Of a stretch of DNA of 64,000 bases, positions 34,177-42,649 are shown one piece after another. Both the position numbers and the translations under genes were made by a program. Positions within the stretch are counted from its first letter, which is position 1. Every line of letters starts with the position of its first letter. Location of the stretch: positions 2,418,001 through 2,482,000 of the forward strand of contig NZ_CP044285.1 in assembly GCF_008728635.1 (NCBI RefSeq), given 5' to 3'. The notes under the pieces are model-generated. The model worked only from the letters and a program-made list of their open reading frames with translations. It ran no database searches and was not told the origin of the DNA. This stretch comes from Hymenobacter baengnokdamensis. GTDB taxonomy: Bacteria > Bacteroidota > Bacteroidia > Cytophagales > Hymenobacteraceae.

Positions 34177-34635
34177 TTAAGCCAGCTGGTTAGTATACGC
34201 CTGCGGCGGCGTACGCCGCACGTAGTCGAGCAGCCGGTTGAGCAGCGTACTGGATAAAGCAGGTATCAGAGGCAGTAGAAAGGAGGCGGAAGACGTATCT
34301 ACAAAGCCCAGCAAGGAAGCCAGGCTGGTGTCGGGCGCTGCTGCGTGGAAACCCATGCGCCACTCGCCAAAGCGCCGCACTGCCAGGGGGCCACTGGCCA
34401 GAATAGTGCAATTTTGGTGGCGTGGGTCGCGGGCAATATGCTGGTATAGCCCCATCACCTGAGACCGTTCGCCTTCCAGCACCTGAATAAACTTACCAGA
34501 AGGCACATAGAGCAACAGGCCGGTTACATCCTGCTTAGTATTGTAGTTTCGGGCGTGAAGCAGCAGGTCTTGCAGGTCGGCTTCGGTGAAGGCCTGGGTA
34601 GCCAGGCTTTCGTAAACGAGATAAAACAGGGGCAT
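34177..34635 (-). CDS. BLUF-domain blue-light sensor
   Basis: This 152-residue stand-alone BLUF protein has the fold order YLVYES-...-LLLHARNYNTKQDVTGLLLY, GKFIQVLEGE, YQHIARDPRHQN and FGEWRMGF. The residues that shape the FAD photocycle are in place by count: Tyr8, Asn32, Gln51, Trp92 and Met94, close to those of PixD-type proteins (Tyr8, Asn32, Gln50, Trp91, Met93). The short C-terminal helices may form oligomers. It lacks an output domain, so it probably acts by binding a partner. No partner gene is adjacent. The small gene ends before a pseudogene region. Confidence 0.92.
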   Translation of the reverse strand: MPLFYLVYESLATQAFTEADLQDLLLHARNYNTKQDVTGLLLYVPSGKFIQVLEGERSQVMGLYQHIARDPRHQNCTILASGPLAVRRFGEWRMGFHAAAPDTSLASLLGFVDTSSASFLLPLIPALSSTLLNRLLDYVRRTPPQAYTNQLA

Positions 34636-34763
34636 AGCGCTTAAAAGAGTATCGGCCTGCTAAGGTATAAATGCAAAGGCTGGATTCAGCTAAAGCAGGC
34701 CCGACACAGCGTTATTCTTAGTTAAATTCGCGTTTACAGGGTTGTGGACTGAACAAAACCCAG

Positions 34764-35132
34764 AGCCGGCTGGACCTTCGTCGGCCAGAGCGGCTTTGCC
34801 ACCAACGGCAGCGCCTTCGGCAATACCAACGCACCGACGGCACGGCCGTGGCCTTTTTGCAAACTAACGGCAGTTTAGCCGAAGTGTTTGGGAAGAGCGT
34901 GCCTGCGTATTGCCGGGCATTCGGGTGCTGCTGGGGGGCATCGCGCCTACGAGTGCCAGCTTTCGGTTGTACATCACCAGCGGCAGTCTGGCCGAAGCCC
35001 TGCCTGGTATCAGCAGCTTTAGCCACGTAAGTGCGGCAAGCGGCAGCAGCATTATGCTTACCAGCGCCAACCTCGACGGTACCACCTACGTGAGCCTGGA
35101 TAGTGTAGCCGTAGTGCCGACCCGCGTGGCCA
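34764..35132 (+). pseudogene. Decayed fragment of a T9SS-type beta-domain protein
   Basis: Read across three frames, the plus strand gives AGWTFVGQSGFATNGSAFG, then after a shift near 34830 DGTAVAFLQTNGSLAEVF, then after another shift SFRLYITSGSLAEALPGISS and LTSANLDGTTYVSLDSVAVV. Together they resemble a carbohydrate-binding-like domain found in large secreted proteins of Hymenobacter. No start, no continuous frame and no sorting domain remain. It is a clear remnant with at least two frameshifts. Confidence 0.7.
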
Positions 35133-35703
35133 GAGCCAGCCAGAGCTTCGTAGTACCAGCCAGCACGAGCACTTGTGTAGCGCGGGCTAGCGTCGAGGCT
35201 CCGTGTTGACGGTGGAGTAGTTGCGTAAGTCTGCCGAGAGCCTTCGCATGGGCTGTCCGGGGTGTTGTTTATATAGCTTTTTACAGAATACCAAAAAAGC
35301 TGGAAATCAGTCTATGCCGGCGACGATAAGTAAGAATGTCCTGGTAGCTGAACGTCATAAGCGCATTTTAAAACGCAAAAAAGTAGAAGCCCGCGTGGGG
35401 GTAGGCGATGCGCTGTGCATCTGTTGCTGGTCAGAACCGCTGCTTTGGGTGCGGCTCCCGGTTTTTACTGGCCTTCTTAATTGATGCACGATAACTTTTT
35501 TAGCCGGCGCTTACAGGGTGCGCCTTTCCGGCCACTGCTGAAAACGGGGAATCTACAGCTGCTCATTTCTGGTGGCCTGCCCTGGGAGGTGGCTTTTAGG
35601 AAGGCCAGCCGCAGCTTAATTGACCGGCCCCCTGGCAAACTGCTTCCCCAAACCATCGCGCGGCATACCCTGCGCACTGCCCACTAAACCGGCGTTCTTT
35701 CGT
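35133..35703. other. Intergenic stretch without a convincing gene
   Basis: About 570 bases between the pseudogene and the phospholipase-C-like gene. Short open frames exist (for example 35481-35687 plus) but their codon use and composition do not look coding. A weak GC hairpin lies near 35440-35475. Nothing else is seen. Confidence 0.4.
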
Positions 35704-36813
35704 ATGCGCGCGGTTCTGCTGCTGGCTTTGCTAGGCTGCGCCTCTTCGGTCGCTGCTTTTTCGGCCCTGACCCACCAGGCGGTGGTGGATTCCTGCTGGG
35801 CACATAACCTGGTGCCGGTGCTGGAAAGTCGTTACCCCGGCGCTACGCCCGCCGAGCTGCGCGAAGCCCGCAGCTACGCCTACGGCGGGTCTTTACTCCA
35901 GGACCTGGGCTACTTCCCCGGCAACGTGGCTTTCTTCTCCAACCTGACGCACTACGTGCATACGGGCGACTTTGTGGGGGCGCTCCGCGATGAGGCCCAC
36001 ACCCGCAACGAGCTGGCTTTTGCCCTTGGCGCGTTGGCGCACTACGTAGCGGATGGCGTTGGGCACCCCACCGGAACCAATGCCGTCACGAACCTCGTAT
36101 TCCCCGAGCTCACTGCCCGGCTGGGCTGTCCCATCACGTATGCCCAGGCACCGCGCCAGCACGCCCAGGTTGAGTTTGCCTTCGATGTAACCCAGGTGCA
36201 GGCGGGGTACTACCGGTCGGAGGAATTTCACGAGGCCATCGGGCTTCGGATAAGCGAGCCGGTGCTGGCGCGGGCTTTCTGGCGCACCTATGGCTTGCAG
36301 CTGGCGCAGGTGCTGCCGCACGAAAAGCGGGGCCTGGCTGCGTTTCACTTCGTGGCGGCCGAGCTGCTGCCCGCCGCCGTGCGTGCAAGCGAATATGTGC
36401 CGCCTGGTCAGCTGAGCCGCCTGCCAACGACCGACCGGCTGCGCTATTACGAACGGATTAATACCGGGCATTTTCGGCGGCGCGGGGGCCCGCGACCCGA
36501 CCATTTGAGCCTGGGGATGCACCTGCTGGTCTGGCTGCGGCCCACCCTGCCCCGGCTGGGAGTAGCGCCCCAGCTGGCGTTTCGCCCACTACCGCCCGCG
36601 GCCGAAGCTACCATGCAGGCCAGCTTCGGCCAGGCGATTGTGCGCTACCAGGCGCTGCTGGCCGACCCAGGCGCCCCTTTACCTAACCTGAACCTGGATA
36701 CCGGGCGGCTGACTCAGCCCGGCGACTATTCCTTGGCCGACCGCACCAACACCCTGTGGATTCGGCGGCTGGCGAACGCCCGACGTGGGCATCTGGCACC
36801 GGCCGTGCAGTAA
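35704..36813 (+). CDS. Zinc-dependent phospholipase C family protein
   Basis: This 369-residue protein is taken from the ATG at 35704, which begins a signal peptide (AVLLLALLGCASSVAA). The mature N-terminus FSALTHQAVVDSCW, with NLTHYVHTGDF and LGALAHYVADGVGHPTG, carries the histidine pattern of the zinc-dependent phospholipase C family (PF00882: H...H...D..H). A later ARQHAQ-VEFAFDV stretch adds a His-Glu that fits the metal site. Family members hydrolyse phosphatidylcholine-like lipids; in Bacteroidota the substrate is unknown. It is exported, probably periplasmic. It is a single gene with a large hairpin after it. Confidence 0.85.
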   Translation: MRAVLLLALLGCASSVAAFSALTHQAVVDSCWAHNLVPVLESRYPGATPAELREARSYAYGGSLLQDLGYFPGNVAFFSNLTHYVHTGDFVGALRDEAHTRNELAFALGALAHYVADGVGHPTGTNAVTNLVFPELTARLGCPITYAQAPRQHAQVEFAFDVTQVQAGYYRSEEFHEAIGLRISEPVLARAFWRTYGLQLAQVLPHEKRGLAAFHFVAAELLPAAVRASEYVPPGQLSRLPTTDRLRYYERINTGHFRRRGGPRPDHLSLGMHLLVWLRPTLPRLGVAPQLAFRPLPPAAEATMQASFGQAIVRYQALLADPGAPLPNLNLDTGRLTQPGDYSLADRTNTLWIRRLANARRGHLAPAVQ

Positions 36814-36833
36814 AACAACTGGCTTTTTTAGGC

Positions 36834-36873
36834 CGGGTTCTCCCGGCTTTGCAAGCGAAGCCGGGAGAACCCG
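36834..36873 (+). terminator. Large hairpin after the phospholipase-C-like gene
   Basis: CGGGTTCTCCCGGCTT and AAGCCGGGAGAACCCG are perfect 16-base arms around eight bases. There is no T run after it, so it may be a terminator or a mobile palindrome. The next 260 bases up to the peroxidase gene show nothing recognisable. Confidence 0.55.
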
Positions 36874-37136
36874 CCTGGTGCTGACCTGGCTGCTGCTGCG
36901 GCCAGTGAAGCAAGTAGACTGAACAGCAAAAAGATATTTTTATCGGCTTACTGCCATGTGTTTAGCTGAAAAAAAGTGCGTTAAACAGCTATGTGTCAGG
37001 CCGGCGTAGGGGTAGGGCTGGCCTCATGCATCTTCCTGCCAAGCAGCCTGGTTGCCTCCGCAGCACCGAAGCCCGCCGGACTGATAAAGCTGCCTGAACC
37101 AAGTACGTTAAGCCGTCACTCGCTAGCACTCTGTCT

Positions 37137-38303
37137 ATGCCTGCCTCCACTACTACTCAGCTTACTACGCTGCTGGCCGCGGCGGCCTTGCTTGTGGCAG
37201 TAGCTGCTTGTCAAAAGCAAACTACTGCCCTTATCCCCGCGGGCACACTGGCGGCGCTCCCACTTACTGCCTTAAGTCCGGCCGATAACCCTACCAGTCC
37301 GGCGAAGGTTGACCTGGGTCGCGCCCTGTACTGGGACCCGGTGCTCTCGGGTGGGCGGGACGTAAGCTGCGCCAGCTGCCACCATCCGGCCACTGGCTAT
37401 GCCGACGGGCTCGACCTGGCCATTGGTGAAAACGGGCAGGGACTCGGCGCGGCGCGGCATTTCCGTATCCCCAATACTATTCCCTTCGGCCAGCGCAATA
37501 CTTCCACTGTACTCAACAGCGCCTTCAATGGCCTGACCCTTACTGGCTCGGTAGACCCAGCCCTCGCCCCGATGTTCTGGGATAGCCGGGCCAACTCCCT
37601 GGAAACCCAGGCCCTGCTACCCGTGGCCAAGCTGGAAGAAATGCGCGGCCATCAATATGCCGAAGGGGCTGCCCCCGACTCGGTGGTGGCGCGCCTGCGC
37701 CGTATTCCAGCTTATGAGGCGCTGTTTCAGGCCGCCTTTCCTCAGCCGGCGCCCATCACGGCAACGACCATTGGCCAGGCGCTGGCTTGCTTCGAGCGTA
37801 CGCTGGTAGCCACCAACTCGCCGTATGACCAGTACCTGCGGGGCAATACGGCTGCGCTCACGGCCCAGCAGGTGCAAGGCATGCAGTCGTTCTTGCAGAG
37901 TGGCTGCGGCAACTGCCACAGCGGCCCTATGCTCAGTGACTACCAGCTGCACGTGATGGGCGTGCCCGATAATGCCAAGAACTTGACTTCTGATACGGGT
38001 GCTAACGGTACTTATGCCTTCCGCACCCCCAGCCTGCGCAACGTGGCCCTGACCGCGCCCTACATGCACAGCGGGGCCGTAGCCAACCTGGCCGCCGTAC
38101 TGGATTTTTATGACAACGGCCGGGACGGCACCACGGCCAACCCCCACGTGAGCGCCCGTCAGCGTGACCCGCAATTCCCTAACCGCGTCCAAAACAAGCA
38201 GGCCATCATTGCTTTTCTCAATTCACTTACTGACACCAACTACGACCGAACCGTGCCTGCCACGGTACCCAGCGGCTTAGCAGTGGGTGGTAATATTCAG
38301 TAA
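37137..38303 (+). CDS. Di-haem cytochrome c peroxidase-type lipoprotein
   Basis: This 388-residue protein has a lipoprotein signal ending LLVAVAAC (lipobox Cys about residue 24). Two haem c sites follow: CASCHHPATGYADG near the N-terminus and CGNCHSGPMLSDY in the second domain. It follows the CcpA/MauG family (PF03150) layout with FGQRNTSTVLNSAF, DPALAPMFWDSRA and SLRNVALTAPYMHSG. It reduces H2O2 with electrons from cytochromes, or acts MauG-like, in the periplasm, tethered by lipid. The start MPASTTTQL at 37137 gives a proper signal. The gene is monocistronic. Confidence 0.93.
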   Translation: MPASTTTQLTTLLAAAALLVAVAACQKQTTALIPAGTLAALPLTALSPADNPTSPAKVDLGRALYWDPVLSGGRDVSCASCHHPATGYADGLDLAIGENGQGLGAARHFRIPNTIPFGQRNTSTVLNSAFNGLTLTGSVDPALAPMFWDSRANSLETQALLPVAKLEEMRGHQYAEGAAPDSVVARLRRIPAYEALFQAAFPQPAPITATTIGQALACFERTLVATNSPYDQYLRGNTAALTAQQVQGMQSFLQSGCGNCHSGPMLSDYQLHVMGVPDNAKNLTSDTGANGTYAFRTPSLRNVALTAPYMHSGAVANLAAVLDFYDNGRDGTTANPHVSARQRDPQFPNRVQNKQAIIAFLNSLTDTNYDRTVPATVPSGLAVGGNIQ

Positions 38304-38549
38304 AATGCATGCTTGAGTTGCTTTTTCCCGCCAGCTTCTGCAATGCGTTGACGCAGCGCAGCGCACATGTGCGCCCGCTCCGTGTTTCTACCTTGCCAGT
38401 GGCCATGCTGCTCGCGCGCCTGCTGAGCCAGCCCAGCAGCCCCCGGGCGTAGCGGCAACCATCTTTTATCTATCTTGTATAAGACACGTATCACTTGAGT
38501 AAAAACTACTGGTTGAGCCAGCTGCGGGCCGCTATTCCCTCCTCATCTA

Positions 38550-39236
38550 ATGGCCGTTCCCGATGATGATGCGCTGAATGCCCGCCTGTCGCTGCTGCGC
38601 AAGGCTGACCCCTCCGCGTTTATCGAACTGCTTTTCAAAACCTTTTACGCCCCCCTCGGGACCGTAGTGTACCGCGTCGTGTCCGACCGGGATGTGGTAG
38701 AGGACATATTGCAAGATGTATTTATGCGAATATGGCAAGGCATGGCCGCCCTGCCGGAGATAGCGTCGTACCGGGCCTACCTCACCCGCATGAGTCTGAA
38801 TGCCGCCATTCGCTACCAGCAGCGGGCGCAGCGTCAGGTAGCCTGGGATGATGCCCCGCCCGACACTGCGCCGGTGGCCCCCAATGCGCTGGCCGAGCTA
38901 CATGCCTCCGAAACTGCCGAGGCCGTTGCGGCTGCCCTGTCGCAGCTGCCGCCCCAGTGCCGCATTGTGTTTGAGCTGAGTCGCTACGAGGAAATGAGCT
39001 ACCAGCAGATAGCCGATGCGCTGGAAATATCGCCCAAAACGGTGGAGAACCAGATGGGCAAGGCGTTGCGCATTATGCGCCGCGAACTGGCCGGCGTATT
39101 GAAAAACCTGTATTGGCTGCTGTTTTATATGAGCACCGCCAGCCTGAGCGCGCACCAGCTACCTGCGTTTCACCACAGCGGGTGTGCGGGGCAGCTCGGG
39201 CATCTGCGCTATTTTTGCGGGGTCGCGTGGGGGTAG
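38550..39236 (+). CDS. ECF-type RNA polymerase sigma factor
   Basis: This 228-residue protein has sigma region 2 (YRVVSDRDVVEDILQDVFMRIWQ) and region 4 (LSQLPPQCRIVFELSRYEEM, QQIADALEISPKTVENQMGKALR). This is the 'RNA polymerase sigma-70 factor, Bacteroides expansion' type. A longer than usual, low-similarity C-terminus (about 40 residues) follows. It starts at 38550 and precedes a FecR-type anti-sigma gene by 61 bases. Together with the STN-domain protein they form a cell-surface signalling set. Confidence 0.93.
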   Translation: MAVPDDDALNARLSLLRKADPSAFIELLFKTFYAPLGTVVYRVVSDRDVVEDILQDVFMRIWQGMAALPEIASYRAYLTRMSLNAAIRYQQRAQRQVAWDDAPPDTAPVAPNALAELHASETAEAVAAALSQLPPQCRIVFELSRYEEMSYQQIADALEISPKTVENQMGKALRIMRRELAGVLKNLYWLLFYMSTASLSAHQLPAFHHSGCAGQLGHLRYFCGVAWG

Positions 39237-39297
39237 CGCAGGGCTGGCGTATCTGCTATTCATCCGGGCTATTTTTTCAGGCCAACTTATTCTCCCT

Positions 39298-40443
39298 ATG
39301 ACGCAGCGCTACTCCGACCCGGCCGATGCCCCTTGGGTGCTGCTGGCCCGCCACCTGGCCGCCGAAGCCTCGGCGAGCGAGCGGGCGGAGCTGCGCGCCT
39401 GGGTACAGGCCGACCCTACTCATCTGCAAATCCTGACCACCGTCACCCGGGCCTGGGAGCGGGCCAGCGAGGCTACGCCTGGCCCGGTGCTGTTCTCACC
39501 CGCCGACGTAGAAGCTGCCTGGCAGCGCTTCCGGCCGCTAATGACTGCTGCCGTATCGACCCCGGCCGCCACGCCGGTTGTGCGTCCGCTTTGGCCCATC
39601 AGGCAACTGGCCGCTGCCCACCGCTGGCAACTGGCCGCTGGCCTGGCATTACTGCTGGGTGCGGGCTATGCGTTAGCAAAATCGGGGCTTTTTAAACCCC
39701 GGGAACAGGTGTTGACCTACGCCAGTGCCGCTGCTCGCCGTGCGGTGCGGCTGCCCGATGGTAGCACCGTTTGGCTCCACGCGCATTCGCGGCTGCGGTA
39801 TGCAGGAGTAGGGCCGGAGCCGGCCCGTGGGGTGCGGGCCGTGCAGCTCACGGGTGAAGCGTATTTTGAGGTGCTGCCCAACCCGGCCCGGCCGTTTGTG
39901 GTGAGTACGACCACGGCCCGCGTACGGGTAACCGGTACAGCTTTCAATGTGCGCGCCTATGCCGCCGAAGACTCTGTAGAAGTTAGCGTAACCCACGGGC
40001 AAGTGTGGCTCTCGCACCTGGCACCCACCGACAGCGTGCAGCTGCTGGCGGGCACCCGGGCCGCCCTGCACGCCTCCGATGCGCCCGGCCGGATAGCCGC
40101 CCGCCTGCGCAGCAGTCCGGCCGCCGACCCCAATTTCCGGGCCTGGCAAACGGATACGCTACGGTTTGTAGATGCGCCGCTGACGCAGGTAACCCAAACG
40201 TTGCGGGCCACCTTCGGCACGACCATCGAGCTGCGCGATGCCGGCCTGGGGCAGTGCCGCTTTACCGGCACGTTTCCGCACCCGCAGCCGGCGGCCGTGC
40301 TGGCGGTGGTGGCAGCGGCTACGGCCAGCCGCCTCGCGCTCGACGAGCGCGGCAGCTACCAGTTGCAGGGGCCCGGCTGCGCTACCCCGGCTTCGGGGCT
40401 TCAAACTCCGGCGGCGTCGGCTACCCGCACGCCCCGGCCGTGA
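39298..40443 (+). CDS. FecR-type anti-sigma factor
   Basis: This 381-residue protein is taken from the ATG at 39298. It has a short cytoplasmic anti-sigma N-terminus (WVLLARHLAAEASASERAEL...WVQADPTHLQ) and one membrane segment (LAAGLALLLGAGYALA). The periplasmic FecR domain follows (RRAVRLPDGSTVWLHAHSRL, LTGEAYFEVLPN, VTGTAFNVRAY), then a C-terminal DUF4974 module (FVDAPLTQVTQTLRATFG). It holds the ECF sigma factor at the membrane and passes on a periplasmic signal. Its stop overlaps the next gene's GTG start (GTGA), so the STN protein is translationally coupled. Confidence 0.93.
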   Translation: MTQRYSDPADAPWVLLARHLAAEASASERAELRAWVQADPTHLQILTTVTRAWERASEATPGPVLFSPADVEAAWQRFRPLMTAAVSTPAATPVVRPLWPIRQLAAAHRWQLAAGLALLLGAGYALAKSGLFKPREQVLTYASAAARRAVRLPDGSTVWLHAHSRLRYAGVGPEPARGVRAVQLTGEAYFEVLPNPARPFVVSTTTARVRVTGTAFNVRAYAAEDSVEVSVTHGQVWLSHLAPTDSVQLLAGTRAALHASDAPGRIAARLRSSPAADPNFRAWQTDTLRFVDAPLTQVTQTLRATFGTTIELRDAGLGQCRFTGTFPHPQPAAVLAVVAAATASRLALDERGSYQLQGPGCATPASGLQTPAASATRTPRP

Positions 40444-42023
40444 CCTGCCAGCGGGCACACCACTACAGCGGCCGACTGGCCTGGCCGGTGCTGATGCTGT
40501 TGGCCTTGCTGGCCCTGCGCCCAGCGCGCGCACAAACCGTTACCCCAGCGCTAGCCCGGCTGGTGCAGCCGGCGCCGGGCACCCGTTCGCTGGGCGCGGT
40601 ACTGGCTGAGCTGTCGCGCCAGGGGCATCTGCCGCTCAGCTATAGCAGCTCGCTGGTACCCGTGGCGCACCCTTGTACCTTGCGGCCCGGCCCCGCCCGG
40701 CCGCTGAAGGTGATATTGGGGGAAGTGCTGGCTGCCGAGCACTTATCCTACGGGCTGCTGAATGGGCAGCTGGTACTGTGGCCCGACCACGTGGCCGCGC
40801 CTCCAGGGGTGGCAGCGGTGAATGGGCGGGCTGCCTCCGCCGGCTTTCTTCCCGCCTCACCCTCCTCAAGCGCTATGGCGGCTGGCCGGGCCGGCAAAGC
40901 AGCTAACCCAACTGTATCACCCAGCGGCTCACCAGTGCCGGTAAGTGAGCACTCAAAGTCTTCATTAACAGATAGTAAGCCAGTGGCTGCCAATGGCCTT
41001 GCGGCCGACCAGCACACTCAGGTAGAGCGCGCGGGCAAACCCTTGCCTACTGTTACGGCAAGAAATAAAAAGGCAGCGACCAGCCCGCGTCAAGCCTTAG
41101 GCAAGCAAGCGCTACCCGGCCGCCCGGCCGTTACCCCCGTGGCTGAGCCCCGCACGGCCCTGCCTGTGCCTCAAAAGTCAGGCAGCGGTGCTGCTTACTC
41201 TAGAGCTATAGCTCGCGCTAAGTCAGTAGAGAAAAAAGCCCTTAGCCAGGCGGCGACAGCTGCCCGGCCTGGCAGCCGCCGAAGGCCGGTGCGTATACTA
41301 AGCCTGAACCGCCGCCCAGCGCCGCGAGAACCAGCTTTTTCAGCAGCTTTGCCCCCCGAGCCGGGCCCGGCTCGGGGGGCGATAGCCTTGCTAGCGCCAG
41401 TGCCGGCCTCGAACGTGCTCGTCTCAGAGCCCACCGGATTGCCCCAGGCGGTGCCGCTGCCACCGGACCTGAAGCCCAGCCCAAAGCAAAGTTTGCTGGC
41501 TGGTTCAGCACTATCCGCCGTAGCTGAAAGCACTAATCGGCCGGCGCTGGCTGGGCTGCTGCACCGCGGCTACCTGCATGGGGAAGCCTGGACCAGTGAA
41601 ACCCTGCCGCTGAATGGGGCCGTTAAGCTTGGCGTGCCGCGTATTTACCTGGTGCTGGGCGCGGCACTCGGGCTATTTGACCATCAGTCGGGCCCAAGCT
41701 GGGGAGTAGGTATCGGCACCGCCGGCCGCAGCCGGGGGCGCTTCACGCTCAGCCTCGACCTGATGCAGTGGTTTGTGGGCGGCGACCGGGAGGCGCCGCC
41801 GAGCCTGCTTACGCAGCTGCGGCCGCTGCTGGCCTGGCAGCTCAGGCAGGGCAGCCGCTGGCAGCTGCTGGCCGGCCCTACCCTGAACCTGGCCACTGCT
41901 CATCAGGAGGGCCCGCGCCTCCACTGGCCGCTGGGCCAGGACCAGTGGCTCTGGCTCAGCTCCGACCGCGGGCCGGACCTGCTGCGCCTCTGGCCCGGCC
42001 TGCAAGTAGGGCTGCGTTTTTGA
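40440..42023 (+). CDS. STN-domain outer-membrane-like protein of the FecR set
   Basis: Taken from GTG at 40440 (527 residues) because GTGA overlaps the fecR-type stop; an internal ATG at 40494 also gives a signal peptide. A signal (LMLLALLALRPARAQ) leads to an STN domain (TRSLGAVLAELSRQGHLPLS...YGLLNGQLVLWP). A long Pro/Ala/Ser-rich disordered linker of some 270 residues follows, then a beta-rich C-terminus of about 130 residues (KLGVPRIYLVLGAALGLFD...GLQVGLRF) ending in Phe. This looks like a small outer-membrane beta-barrel. There is no TonB plug domain. The STN domain normally contacts the FecR protein, so this protein may be the signal input in place of a TonB receptor. Confidence 0.8.
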   Translation: MTCQRAHHYSGRLAWPVLMLLALLALRPARAQTVTPALARLVQPAPGTRSLGAVLAELSRQGHLPLSYSSSLVPVAHPCTLRPGPARPLKVILGEVLAAEHLSYGLLNGQLVLWPDHVAAPPGVAAVNGRAASAGFLPASPSSSAMAAGRAGKAANPTVSPSGSPVPVSEHSKSSLTDSKPVAANGLAADQHTQVERAGKPLPTVTARNKKAATSPRQALGKQALPGRPAVTPVAEPRTALPVPQKSGSGAAYSRAIARAKSVEKKALSQAATAARPGSRRRPVRILSLNRRPAPREPAFSAALPPEPGPARGAIALLAPVPASNVLVSEPTGLPQAVPLPPDLKPSPKQSLLAGSALSAVAESTNRPALAGLLHRGYLHGEAWTSETLPLNGAVKLGVPRIYLVLGAALGLFDHQSGPSWGVGIGTAGRSRGRFTLSLDLMQWFVGGDREAPPSLLTQLRPLLAWQLRQGSRWQLLAGPTLNLATAHQEGPRLHWPLGQDQWLWLSSDRGPDLLRLWPGLQVGLRF

Positions 42024-42102
42024 GCAAGGGTTTGCTACCGGTTGCTTAGCGCTTTCAGCAGGCAGTAGCTTGCTGTTCATATTAAAAATTACTTATATAG
42101 TA

Positions 42103-42141
42103 AAAAATCAGTGCATCCGGTAAGCTGCCGGATGCACTGAC
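42103..42141 (-). terminator. Terminator of the small lipoprotein gene
   Basis: CAGTGCATCCGG and its complement CCGGATGCACTG pair with a short loop; a T run follows on the minus strand. It lies between convergent genes and is read by the lipoprotein gene. Confidence 0.85.
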
Positions 42142-42166
42142 TGGTAGCGGCGGCGTTGCCAGCTCC

Positions 42167-42574
42167 TTAATTGGAGCCGGTAGTGCTAGTCGTAGTTGTG
42201 GTGGTGTTTACGCTGATGCAGCCCAGCTCGACCAGTGGCCCGGCGCTGCAGGTGTTCACATCGTCGGCATCGCCATCATTGCGCTTGATGGTGTAGCCCA
42301 CCAGTACTTTCTCGCCGGCCTTGGCGTGGAAGTTGGTCCAGTTTGGGCCCGTCGGTATCACGTAGGTGCTGTCGGAAAGGTGCAGCACCAGGCCGCAGCC
42401 GGTGGTCTTGCTCAGGTCTACCACCACGGCGGCGGTGTTGCAGGTGCCGCCCGTGGGGCTGCAGCTGCCTTTTGTGCCGTCTTTCTCAAAGCAGCCGGTG
42501 AGCAAGGTGCTGGCACCTAAGGTAAAGAGGGTAAGCGCGGCGAAAGCCGCGCGGCGGGCAGAAAACATGTTCAT
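42167..42574 (-). CDS. Small lipoprotein, cysteine-rich, threonine-rich tail
   Basis: This 135-residue protein starts with a lipoprotein signal (FAALTLFTLGASTLLTGC, lipobox Cys about residue 28). The mature part has six or so further cysteines (KGSCSPTGGTCNTAAVVVD; TTGCGLVLHLSDSTY; DVNTCSAGPLVELGC) and a Thr-rich end. The DSTYVIPTGPNWTNFH-AGEKVLVGYTIK segment is a beta-strand pattern seen in several lipid-anchored Hymenobacter proteins. Function unknown. It follows the large gliding-motility-type gene on the same strand, 75 bases downstream, and may be co-transcribed. Confidence 0.78.
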   Translation of the reverse strand: MNMFSARRAAFAALTLFTLGASTLLTGCFEKDGTKGSCSPTGGTCNTAAVVVDLSKTTGCGLVLHLSDSTYVIPTGPNWTNFHAKAGEKVLVGYTIKRNDGDADDVNTCSAGPLVELGCISVNTTTTTTSTTGSN

Positions 42575-42649
42575 AAAAAAGGTTGAAAAAGTGAGTTGAA
42601 AAAAGAAAAAGGGTAACTAAGAAATAGAGCAGGAGCGAGCGGCGTAGCG

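Noticed and set aside
35481..35687. 68-codon open frame before the phospholipase-C-like gene
   Set aside because: No signal, domain or coding-like composition; it overlaps the leader of the next gene.
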